Below are positions 1 to 10,899 of a DNA stretch of 64,000 bases, in pieces. The notes below the pieces were generated by a model. The model did no database searches. It had not been told where the DNA came from and saw only the letters and a program-made list of their open reading frames with translations. A program made the position numbers and the translations under genes. The stretch is from Epinephelus fuscoguttatus. Its lineage: Eukaryota > Chordata > Actinopteri > Perciformes > Serranidae. The stretch is taken from positions 10,479,379 through 10,543,378 of the forward strand of contig NC_064771.1 of the NCBI RefSeq assembly GCF_011397635.1, in the 5' to 3' direction. How positions within the stretch are numbered: position 1 is the stretch's first letter; each line of letters begins with the position of its first letter.

Positions 1-528
1 AATTACACAATGATAAGGCAAAACACGCGAACAGGTGATAAGTAAAGATAAGTAATGCACCAAGTAATCATTGACCTTAACACAATGTCAATTATATGAT
101 TAAGGAAGGAACACAAACTTTTGGATAAAGCTTTTTGGATAACTTTAGTGCAGTATAATATTTGTGTTCATGTTGAAGGTGCTAACCACTGAAAGAAACA
201 GCAAGGTTCTCTTAGCAAAGTCAAAAGGTGATATTAGGTGGAATGATGTTCCTGATACGACTCTTAAACATAACAGCTTAAATTTAAATATTTTATTGTG
301 TATAATACTTACATTTTGTGCATATTAGGTTTTCTTGTATACTTTCTATACGTTCATTTTTTAAAAAACTTTTTCCTTAGCATTTATGTACCCCAAATGC
401 TATTACGCTACTAATAAATCAATATGCTTTGTTTTAAATATCAGTTCTTTTCTTTGGGGTATTTGACATATTTTTGCAAGAATGTTAAGTGTATATATTT
501 TGTTATGACAATATAACGTTACATATAT

Positions 529-621
529 AATGTTATATATGTTATTATATAACATATACAATGTTATATATGTTATTATATAACATATACAATGTTATAT
601 ATGTTATTATATAACATATAT
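529..621. repeat. Three 31-bp palindromic TA-rich tandem repeats
   Basis: Three near-perfect copies of a 31-bp unit start at 529, 560 and 591. Each unit reads TGTTATATATGTTATTATAT and onwards, and is itself an imperfect palindrome (TTATAT / ATAACA). The array ends where the LINE fragment begins. Confidence 0.85.
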
Positions 622-1566
622 AATGGGAAGAAAGTTTTTTGTTACTGTGGGAGATCATGTATCAGGGATACATGAATTACCATTTGGTGTTGCTCAGGGT
701 AGCTGCCTTGGTCCTCTGCTTTTTTCATTGTACATGCTTCCATTAGGTGACATCATCAAAGAACATAACCTGAATTTCCACAGCTACGCAGATGACACCC
801 AACTTTATATTTCACTAGACCCAAGTGATGACCAATCCATCTGTCATCTGACATCTGGATTGGCTGCAGTAGACATGTGGATGCAAACCAATTTTCTTAA
901 ATTAAATGGTGACAAAACCGAAATCTTATTAGTTGGTCCCCAAGAAAAACGGGAGATAATTCTACAAGAAAGAGAGAGCATATCACCCCAGTTTTAGCTA
1001 ACCTTCATTGGCTTCCAGTATCTTTTAGGATTGATTTTAAAGTGCTTTTACTTGTTTTTAAGGCTCTTAATGGTTTGGGACCAGCCTACATTACTAATTC
1101 TTTGTCGTTTTATCATCCTTGTCAGCCTCTTAGATTGTCTGCTGCCGGCTTTTTAAATACAAACTACTCTAATAAGAAAATTGGCAGCTCAGCCTTTTTT
1201 TAACTATGCACCAAAATTATGGAACTCACTACCCAAGGATGTAAGAGATACAAGCTCTGTGAACATTTTCAAATGACAATTGAAAACTTATTTATTCAAC
1301 ATTGCTTTCAACTAACTGTCACTATTCCCTGGTTTTTATCCCTATCCTTCACATTTTTTATCTGCTTCCATGCATTCTGCTGTTTTAGTTTTATCTTTTA
1401 CATATGATATTGTTCTTGGTTTCATTGTGCAGGATTTGCACTTGTCTTTTTTTTTTTAATTGTACTTGTCTGTTTTTATTTTGTTGTAAAGCACTTTGAG
1501 CTACACCTCCCTGTATGAAAGGTGCTTAATAAATAAAGTTTATTATTATTATTATTATTATTATTA
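622..1566 (+). mobile_element. L2-like LINE fragment with reverse-transcriptase core and 3' tail
   Basis: A broken non-LTR retrotransposon. The first part reads GVAQGSCLGPLLFSLYMLP and HSYADDTQLYIS, carrying the catalytic YADD of the reverse transcriptase. After an internal deletion and frame change near 965 it continues as HITPVLANLHWLPVSFRIDF and KVLLLVFKALNGLGPAYI, the C-terminal part. The 3' end has the L2/Maui-type tail GTAAAGCACTTTGAGCTACA, TGAAAGGTGCTTAATAAATA and a (TTA)n run at about 1541-1566. It is 5'-truncated and inactive. Confidence 0.88.
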
Positions 1567-2849
1567 TGACAGAGGAAAAAACAAAAACTGCATATAATCT
1601 AAGTTTGATTGCATTGTCCATGTACATGCATGTCAAGCATCTCACACATTTAATGTCATTTCTTATTTCATATCTACAAAGGTGTAGGTTTTGTTTCAAC
1701 ATTGGGCGGTAGGACAACTATAAAATAGGGGGTTTGAGGTCCTCCCCCGGGAAATTTTAAACTTAACTTCCTGGCAATAATTGAGGTAGCTTAATATTGA
1801 GGGAGACATGTTCCCTGCATCCTCCTCAAAATCTTAGACTTTGAACAGCACAATCAGTCACCTTACCAAGATGTTCCCAGTAGTAACAGTGTTTGCTGCT
1901 ATGTTATCACTGTTTACTCCAATATCAAGGTCTTTTCCTTTAGATAAGTAATCATATAAATTACTGCTGATAAACCATTCATTGAGCGGTGTTATTATTT
2001 AAACTAAACACATTAATGAAAACACAAGGGTTCACAGTACTGTTATAGTAGAATACCGTTTTCCAGGAATAAATAAAATGTTTGAGGAAATGAAACACAC
2101 CCAATTTCAGACCATAAGGTCACTTGTCTTTATTTGCCTGTGGATTAAAATATCCAGAGTCTCTTTTAAAAGTATATCAGCATATAACTGCATTTACAGG
2201 TATGCAACATTGTGAGGAACGATACTATGTACAAAGAAGCAGTGAAAGTTCAATTTTTTCCAAATACTACATTCATTACTCCCCATTCTCTCCTTCTTCA
2301 CTTACAGCGTGAATGGTCAACAGGCTTAAATAATTACTGGGTTTTGAAAAATGACTTACACATCCATTATTTTTAGGTGTGCACACTGGATAGGAATCAA
2401 TTATTTTGTAGCAAAGGAAAGTCCTGCACGTAGAACATTTATAAAAACTCTAATGAAGGCCAGAAGGGAACGTAAGTTTGATGAATTCATTCAATAAATG
2501 TCTTACAGTATGTGCAAGTGTAGGGTGCTAAAATCACTTTTTTATATGAAATAGAGACTAATTCAAATTTGAAAATTTTATCACTCCAACTAAAAGCTTC
2601 CAGGTTGTTTTTCTTCAGAAGACTGGAAGATTTTATAGCTGTCTCAGAAATAGCACTGGAGGAACAGTGTCAGTCCATAGCTGGTGACAATGGTAAGCCC
2701 AGAAGTGGTTGCAGTGTATGGAGGAATATCTTTCATGGTACTCCAGCATTTTAGTATTGTACTCTCATAAAGTTTTTGGACCTGCGAAAATGGTCACAAT
2801 CACTGCAGCAGAGTCCAAGATATCCTGATCTGAAGTCCTGATGTAAGTC

Positions 2850-3375
2850 AAGCAGCAATTGCATTTTTTTTTTTTTTTTTAGTTGACTCACTCTGCCTCA
2901 CCCCTAGATGCCAACTAAACAGAAAAAAATTAGTGGTCTTGAACCCAAGCAGAGATACCCCCAATGACATACTCTGGGGTCTAGGGTTATCAGAACCACT
3001 GATGACAATATGCAACTATTTGAGGCTGAGTTTTACTCCTTACAGAGATGGGACCAAGTCAGTGTTTTGCAAGTCAAAAGTAAGTCTCAAGTCTTGGCAC
3101 TCATATCCAAAGTCAAGTCTTCAAGGTTCTCTCCTGCAGGAAATGAATTGAAATTAATTGATTTGTGTCCCTCTTTGTAAATAACAAACTTTTTAATCTT
3201 TGGGGTTGGAGGAAGAAATCAAGTATTTCCTAGTCAAAGAGCTCATGTCCAGGTGAAGTCACAGGTCGCTGGTGTTAAAGTCCAAGACAAGTTGCAAGTC
3301 TTTTTTGACTTTGTCAAGTCTGAAGATATCCAATTTTTGACAAGTCACGTGACTCAAGTCCTCCTCTCTGACTAC
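2850..3375. repeat. CAAGTC-rich decayed repeat
   Basis: Between about 3055 and 3365 the hexamer CAAGTC/AAGTCT recurs at irregular spacing (AGTCTCAAGTCT, GTCAAGTCTTC, GTCAAGTCTGAAG, TGACTCAAGTC). This is typical of a degenerated simple-repeat-rich interspersed element seen in fish. No coding content is evident, and a poly-T run lies at about 2863-2880. Confidence 0.5.
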
Positions 3376-3401
3376 CCATACTCGTACTCATCGTCCTCCG
3401 C

Positions 3402-3664
3402 TTATCCGGGTCCGGGTCGCGGGGGCAGCAGCCTCAGCAAAGAAGCCCAGACAGTCCTCTCCCCAGCCACTTCCGTCAGCTCTTCCGCGGGAACCCCGAG
3501 GCGTTCCCAGGCCAGCCGGGTGATGTAGTCCCTCCAGCGTGTTCTGGGGCGGCCCAGAGGTCTCCTCCCGGTTGGACATGCCCGAAACACCTCCCAAGGG
3601 AGGCGTCCGGAAGGCATCCTTGCCAGATGCCTGAACCACCTCAACTGGCTCCTCTCGATGTGTC
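3402..3664 (-). mobile_element. Non-LTR retrotransposon, C-terminal ORF fragment
   Basis: Minus-strand frame reads HIERSQLRWFRHLARMPSGR, then LPWEVFRACPTGRRPLGRPR, TRWRDYITRLAWERLGVP and ends LLRLLPPRPGPG. This block (Q-RW-GHL-RMP...GRPR-RW-DYI) is the conserved C-terminal tail of many fish LINE polyproteins. It is truncated at both ends and lies about 100 bp downstream of the pkd1 polyadenylation signal, on the same strand. Exact LINE clade not assigned. Confidence 0.75.
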
Positions 3665-3772
3665 TTGTGACTACCAAGACAAGTAAATTGATCTTCATGT
3701 GCAAAATCAGAGGGCTTTTATTACTACCTAAATAGCACCTGCTCGCAAACAATGAAATCCTCAAACCAGTGT

Positions 3773-3778
3773 TTTATT
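3773..3778 (-). other. Polyadenylation signal for pkd1
   Basis: TTTATT on the plus strand, read as AATAAA on minus, lies 117 nt past the pkd1 stop codon. This implies a short 3' UTR ending near 3755. A second AATAAA sits about 50 nt further downstream. Inferred from position only. Confidence 0.6.
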
Positions 3779-3894
3779 ATGTAGCTCCAAAGCAGCAACA
3801 AATACAGTCCAAGACTTTGTAGATGCAAATCACTAGAGAGATCCGATCAGATACAGATCTGTCAACTAAGTTCACTCTCAGTGTCAGCACATGG

Positions 3895-4974
3895 TCAGTC
3901 TTGCTCAGTCCAAGCCTTCCTCTTCACAGGGACCCCGTCACTGATTTGCCACCTTACCACTTCTTCACTTCTGGGTCTGGTGTTAGTGAATGCTAGATAT
4001 TCTACTCCTTTGCCACATGGAGCATCTCCACCTTGGGCCTGGAAGATCCTCTGAGCTGCATCAGCTGAATGCGAGCTCCCAGAATGCCAAGCTCTTCTCC
4101 TGGGAAACCCATCATATCCAGGAGGATACAAACCACCAATTCCAGATGCAAACCTGGCTGTTTCAGAAGTATGGTTTTCACTAGTTGCCTGAGGCTGGAA
4201 TGATGCTGAGTCAGACTCAGAGTTGGTGCTACGTGTACGGGGAAAGATGCAGACTGATGCAGCAGGGGAGTGAAATGTGGCAGGAGTGAAAGAGAATGAG
4301 GACGGAAGGGATACTTGTGGCTTGGGGTGAATAAGACCTGTCCTCCTGAGTCTTACTTCTCCTGTTTCCCTTCCTTCTCCTTCCAGTTCATTTGGCTTTG
4401 CTGACTCTCCGAATCTTTCTACACCTTTGTCCTCATTACTGATCCACCTCTTTCTCCTTCTTGTCTGAGCCTCTTCTAGTTTCATTTCCAGGTTGTGAAC
4501 ATCCTCAGTTATCTGATTGACCTGATCAAAACGAGATAGCAGCGCACTGACGCAGGGCAGCAGGCGGTCCAGGTAAGGCTGGACATCGAACCCTGGCTCA
4601 GACACTGATGAGTCCTCAGACCTCATTGAGAGAGCCGAGGACAGGGGACAGGGGGATGAAAATGAAGAGGACAGGGAAGGAGAGCGTGAAGAGGGGAGGG
4701 TGGAAGATCGGGTGGAGAGACGGGATTCCTGTGAGGACCTGGAAGGAGGGATGTCCATACCTTCAAACTTCACCCTGTGCCTGAACTAGAGAGGAAAATG
4801 TGTGGAATCAGCAACATGAACAAACTTTGAAAGTTTTGCAGGACAACTAATACCCTACCTACCTCTTTAGCTTTGGTGAGTCCCATCCACAGTTTAAGTC
4901 TCTTGACAAAGAACTCAACCATCTCATAGTCCTGAGGTTCGATGGTTGGACGGTACAGCTCAGCCTGCTCTGTC
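3895..4974 (-). CDS. pkd1: pkd1 exons 41-42: cytosolic tail with coiled coil
   Basis: Exons 4863-4974 and 3895-4785. Exon 41 encodes ELYRPTIEPQDYEMVEFFVK followed by RLKLWMGLTKAKE, almost identical to human PKD1, where this juxtamembrane stretch follows the last helix and lies by the G-protein-activating region. The last exon starts FRHRVKFEGMDIPPSRSS. After a Ser-rich linker come the heptads DRLLPCVSALLSRFDQVNQ and ITEDVHNLEMKLEEAQ (about residues 3963-4005), the polycystin-2-binding coiled coil. The tail beyond it (about 180 residues) is longer than in mammals and low in recognisable motifs. The stop is followed by AATAAA at 3778-3773. Confidence 0.93.
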
Positions 4975-7900
4975 CTTAAGGACACAGCAACAGAAAGCAA
5001 TGAAATTTAGGCTAAATCCACATGAATACATTAATGATGCATTTGCATGTAGTGTCCACATTATTCTGGTGTTTTGGAATCCCCCTTTTAGTTGGAAAAC
5101 TGTGTTTTAGTCTGAACAGATGGAAACAGAGATTACAGACACCCACGTTCGCTTCCAAATTGGGTCTTAACAGTCACTACGTATCAAGCCAAAACATTAT
5201 AGCTAGGTCGACATACCTTGTGTAATTTCGTCCTTCTTGTGTGAGTATTCCTTTCCTATTATTGTTTCCATATTGTTCCCAGTACCACTCTAATATGTGC
5301 CATATTTGCTTTAAGATTTCCAGCCACTCCACCTTATACTCGTATTACTTTCAGTAACAGTTCCGCTTGTCGTTGGTCCAAGCAAAGACTTACTCTTTGC
5401 TACTGCTGTTCTTCCTCCGCATTTTTCCCCATAGTATTTTCTGGTAGAGAATCTGCTTCCTGTTTACGATGGCATGTGCATGCCCAGTGTACGTGAATGG
5501 TTATGTGATGTGTGTTTCCAGGTTTCTAAGTATGGGCGGAGATTAAATCTGAAATGGTGCTAAAATGCTTGTGTATACAGAGATCATTTTCATTTCAAAA
5601 TGCTGTGTAAAAATGAAAACCTATTAGTATGAATGCAGCTCTACTTGATGCATTTTGTACCCTACCCAGTATTATCCTCTCGTTAGCACCCTGCAAACGG
5701 AACATTTCGGGTGTTAGAAGTAATCACCCTCTCAATTCAGCATGTTCATTGGTGGGTGGCATGGTGTTTCCAGGATCGAACCTGCTGGCCAGCTTGGGCC
5801 CTTCTGTGTGGAGTTGCATGTTCTGCCCATGTTATCGTGGGTTTTCTCCAGGGTCTACGGCTTCCTCCCAGTCCATAGACATGCAGGTTAGGTTAACAGT
5901 TGACTTTAAATTGCCTGTAGGTGTGAATGTGAGTGTTGTCTGTCTCCATGTGTCAGACCTGTAATTAGGCCCGTTTCCACCGCAGGAACTTCGGGGTAAT
6001 TTTACAGGGCCGGGGCCGTTGGTGCGTGTCTCTACTGCAGGAACCACCCCCGAAGGACAGAGTTCCGGAACTTTTACGGGGGCTAAACAAGTCCCTGCCT
6101 CGGAATAGGTACTCAGAACGGCCCCGAAAGACTCCTGGCTGGGGCTTGGGGATTACTTGGTGCTGATTGGATATACTCAAGGAGGGATGTCATGTCAACA
6201 GAAAGCAACAAAATAGCCGGCATTTTTAAAACTCAGCAGATGAGGGTTAGCTCGTTCATATAGCTTCCGCCGCCATGTAAAAAAAAACTCACTAAATGGC
6301 CCGTGAAAAAAATATTCTTTCCATCGGATATCTTAGTTACAACATGATTGAGCTAGCAAAGCAGTTTTGTGTTGATATGTGTGGTATGTATTCAGTTTTG
6401 GGAAATCAGGATGTCTAGAAAGCATCAGTGGCTGCCGCTGACAGGGACAGCTAACAGCAGCAAAGCTAACATCAGGACGTCATCTGTTAAAAGCCTCCCG
6501 TTGTCGGATACGACATGAAACTACTCCAGTTAGCTCAATCATGTTGTAACTAAGACATCCGCTGGAAAAAATACTTTTTTTCACGGGCCAGTTAGTGAGT
6601 TATTACAGACACCGCTAAGGGCTATCAGCTAACGGCGTCCCTACGTCACCCTGGTAAATGGTCGTGCAACGATTACGTCACATCCAGAGCCCATAACTTT
6701 ACAGGAACCTTCCTCGTACTCCGCTCTCTCAGTGGAGACACGGCCAAGAGGGCCAAGCGAGAGGACGTTCCTGTAGTAGTTCCTGCCCCCAAATAGTACC
6801 AGGAACTTCTTCAGTGGAAATGGGCCTATTGACTGGCAACCAGCCCACCGCTACTTTAAATAGGATAAGGGGTTTACAAATAATAACTGGATGGATATTC
6901 ATTGGTAAAATTATGATCATCTGATTTTAATTCTTAGAACTTTTGATAATCCCCTGACATTTCCTTGACCTCCACCATGAGGTAGACCTTTAGGTAGTTG
7001 TGATTGATATGTCTGAACACCTATTGAATTGATTGCCATGAAATTTGGTTTAGGCATTCATCTCACCCACAGGATGAACTGCAATCACTTTGGTGACCTC
7101 TTAACATTTCACATAGCGCCATTATCATGTCATATTTTAAGTTGTCCAATTGGTTTATGACCAAATCTCTGCAAAACTAATGGCATACCTGTTAGCCTCA
7201 GCTGCACTTTGCGCTCAGTGCTAATTAGCAAACGTTAGTATACTTACATGCTTGACTGAGAGTAAACATCAGCAAATTCGTAATGTCATTGTCAGCATAT
7301 TAGCATACCTCACAGAGTCTGTATAAACATCTATTTGTACATGAATTTTTAATGTTTTTAATATGTCTTCATGTTGATCAAATGTTGTGTAACTCAGGTT
7401 CTGTCTGGGGGGGTGACCTCAGGGACACTTTGTGTCAAGCTTGGAAAGACTGTACATGTGTCAGTGTTGTAAAATTTACAAGATAAACTTACAAAATTTG
7501 GTAGCACTTTACATCTTGATAATAAAATGGTAATAGTGGGGTAATTGCTTGATAATAAAGAAGTAATAATAAGTAATACCATGTAATTATCAAAGTAATA
7601 ACCATGTAGTAGCTTTGTATTAACACTGTGTATTGATACATTTAAAGACAGCAACAAGGCCAAACGATTTAGTAACAGTATATTAATATTTTTGTATTGA
7701 TTTTTTTTTATTATTAATTTTTTTTTACAACAGGGTTATTTGGATTGATGTTTTCATAATATTATAGACTACTATCATTGTAATACCTTCAAAATGACAT
7801 GAAAATTATTAAATGTCAGAATTTGTAATTACCATATTACAGTGCTGAAATTCATCATCCCTCATGTTCCAAACATTCCTTTTTGTTTCTAGGCACTACA

Positions 7901-10826
7901 CAAATTATAAGTCTAATCCTGTGGCTTACTACCTGGAAACACTTGTGTCCGTTTCTGTGTAATTACCATGAATCAGGGCTGCAAAACATTTAACTACCTG
8001 CTTCTATTTAATTTCATGGTAATATTAGAACGCCGGTTAATTCTGTAAATTACTTCATATTGCTTTGGTATTACCTCTTCATTATTGAACTATTACCCCA
8101 CTATTACCATGTTATTACTGAGCTGCACTATAAAGTCCTCCCCAAGATTTTGGTAAAATGAGGAACTAGTCATGTTAGATAAGGATGGACACTGGAAGTT
8201 TGGGTTGCACCTAATAACGTAAAACTTTTGATATTGCAGTGCTGGGATTTTTACCCACATTTCCATCCAGCCATGCTACTGGTAATATCGTGTATATATA
8301 TTGTGTACCTGTATGTATGGATGAGAACAGCTCCACAGAGTCTGGCCAAGAGCCAAACACCTCCCCCCATCAGCAGAAGCCCATATAGAGGGCCCAGGAC
8401 TGGGTGGACCCTGCATAGTCTTTGAAGAGCCATCCGGCCACGCAGGATGGACAGCACAGAGACACCTGTCTGATGTACTGACAAGAAACCTTCCACCGAA
8501 CGGGAGAAGAGCTGAAAGAAGGACAGAGGCATATCAAATACACTTCTTCTTTATCAATATTTGATTCAGCTGAACTCTTCTTTTTGTACCGTGTTTCCAA
8601 GGTGAGTGCAGAGCAGCAGCAGCAACAGCAGCAGGACAGTCAGAGCCCACAGCTCCCTCCAGGCTCTCTGCAGCACTCTGCCTAACACCACCCACCTCCG
8701 CACAAACCTCAAGGTTCCCAGCAGCTGAGACACACAGAAATGGAAATGAGTAGACATTTAGTAGAGTGGGGAAAGCTGTGGACCAGTAAAGAGTTGTATA
8801 ATGATGAACCAGAGCTCTCATTTACCTTTAGAACAAGTAGAGTGAGCAGGACAGCCGCACACTGAGAACACCTCTGTGCCAGGACAGCAGCACTGTGGAA
8901 GTTGATGAAGCTGTCTAGTTGGGATTGAAGCTGAATGACACATACAGGTTATTGTAAAAGGAACACATAGAGTAGCCGGGTTTTTTTTTTTTTTTTTTCT
9001 TTTACTTTTGCTATCATTTTCTATTTAATTATAAGCATGTCCCTCAAGATATGCTAATCTTACATATAAGGATAAGGCATTAAGTGAAGCACTGACACTG
9101 ACTTTTTCAAAGCAGGCTATCAGACTTCCACTAATTGGTCAAATATGGACTCCTTATGTTAACATATATCAAGGGCCTGTTCAATTGGCACTCATCGGAG
9201 GTAATCTCAAAGGATCTTAAAAGTTTTCAGTTTTCATTTCCTACCTTGGAAACACAGAGAGTGGCCTCAGACAGGAAGCAGAATTGCAGGATAGCCGTTG
9301 CCAGGGACAACATCGCCAGCAGAATCTGGACCCAGTGCCTGCACTGAAGCAAATACTGGGCACACTCAGTAGCCATAGACCACAGCTCTCCGAACAGTAT
9401 GAGGAGAGCAGAGATGAGAAGGACAACCTGCAGTATAAAGGATGTGGATTTTATTACAAAATGAATTTTGAATCCCTTAAAATATGTATCAAGAACAACT
9501 TCTTTTCTTTATGTAGGCCTATATTAATAGTTCACAGTGTGGCTACTAGTTATATTACTTTCACAGTAAGTTACTGTATCATTTTTACAGTAAATCATTG
9601 TGAAATGACAGCTGAGTACTGTGATCTGACAGTAGTTATGCCTACATGCAGTACACTCCTGTAGAATGGCTACATTTAAATGTAACCTCACATTTAAAGC
9701 CCAATACATTACTGTGATATAACATTATGTTTAAAAATGATTGTATATAATGGTAAATATACAGTAAATGTACATTTATTACTGTGATTTAACTGTATAG
9801 TCCTGTAGAAATACTGTATATCAATGTAATCTCACAGTTAAACTCCATATAATACTGTGATTAAGCAATATGCTCTGGTGTAATTACTATATTAACCTGT
9901 AATGTCACGGTTTAAGTCCCTATATTACTGTGATATAACTGTGGTCCTGTAAAATTACTGTTACTCGAGTTACTAGTTACCGTGAGTGCCACCTGCAGGT
10001 CCAGTCCAGAGAAGGATGAAGGGATGAGGAGCGGATGGATGGAGAGAAAGGGGGTGACTCTCTGTGCCTGAGCCCACTCTAGTTGTATGGACACACACAC
10101 AAATAAACCAGACTCTCTGTGGTAGTGTGTGAAGTCTATAGAAAGGGTCTGACACCTGGGATGGAAATGGGATTTAAAAGAAAAAAAGCACAATTAGCTA
10201 GCATGATTTGCTGAATAGATTTTTAACATGTTTGCTTCTTAATGACTGTCACATAAGTATATGTCTCTTAAAGTGACGGCTGAGAACCAAAAAATCCCAT
10301 CAGAAGATTCAGTATCCCATGTAAAATATGTAAAACAGTTTGGTAATCTAAATGAGAAAATTATAATGTATTATTATTTTATTGCTCCATTTGTTCCTGA
10401 AAGAAAAAAAAAAGTTGCATTGTTTTGTTCGTTGGCAAGTTTTAATAGGCTGGCACGCCTCATTATTTTCAAAAGAATAATTCATCTTTTCCTGCTCCCA
10501 GAGGATTGAACAACTGAAGAATGAAGGTATTAATAAATACGTACTCAGCATGTCTTGGAGATGCAGTCACCTCGCCGTAACTAATCCACTTACTGTTTCT
10601 TGCTCCAGTCTGCCATGTGCAAGTCAGCTAGGAGCTGGTGTGTGGTTACGCTGCTGTTTCCTAACAAGACACTTGTTGGAGGACTGAGAGTGTGTGTGTA
10701 CTGCAGCCGCGGGGATGCAACAAGGCGCAGTGTTGGGTTTTGGTGTAGGAGTGGCACCAAGGTGTGGTTGATCCACTGCTCTGCATCTGACCAGCTGGAT
10801 GAAGAGACAATGGACATTAGCATGGG

Positions 10827-10899
<73 letters not shown>

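Noticed and set aside
3388-3639. Proline/arginine-rich frames overlapping the LINE tail
   Set aside because: Shadow frames of the same LINE fragment, whose conserved protein lies in the other minus frame.
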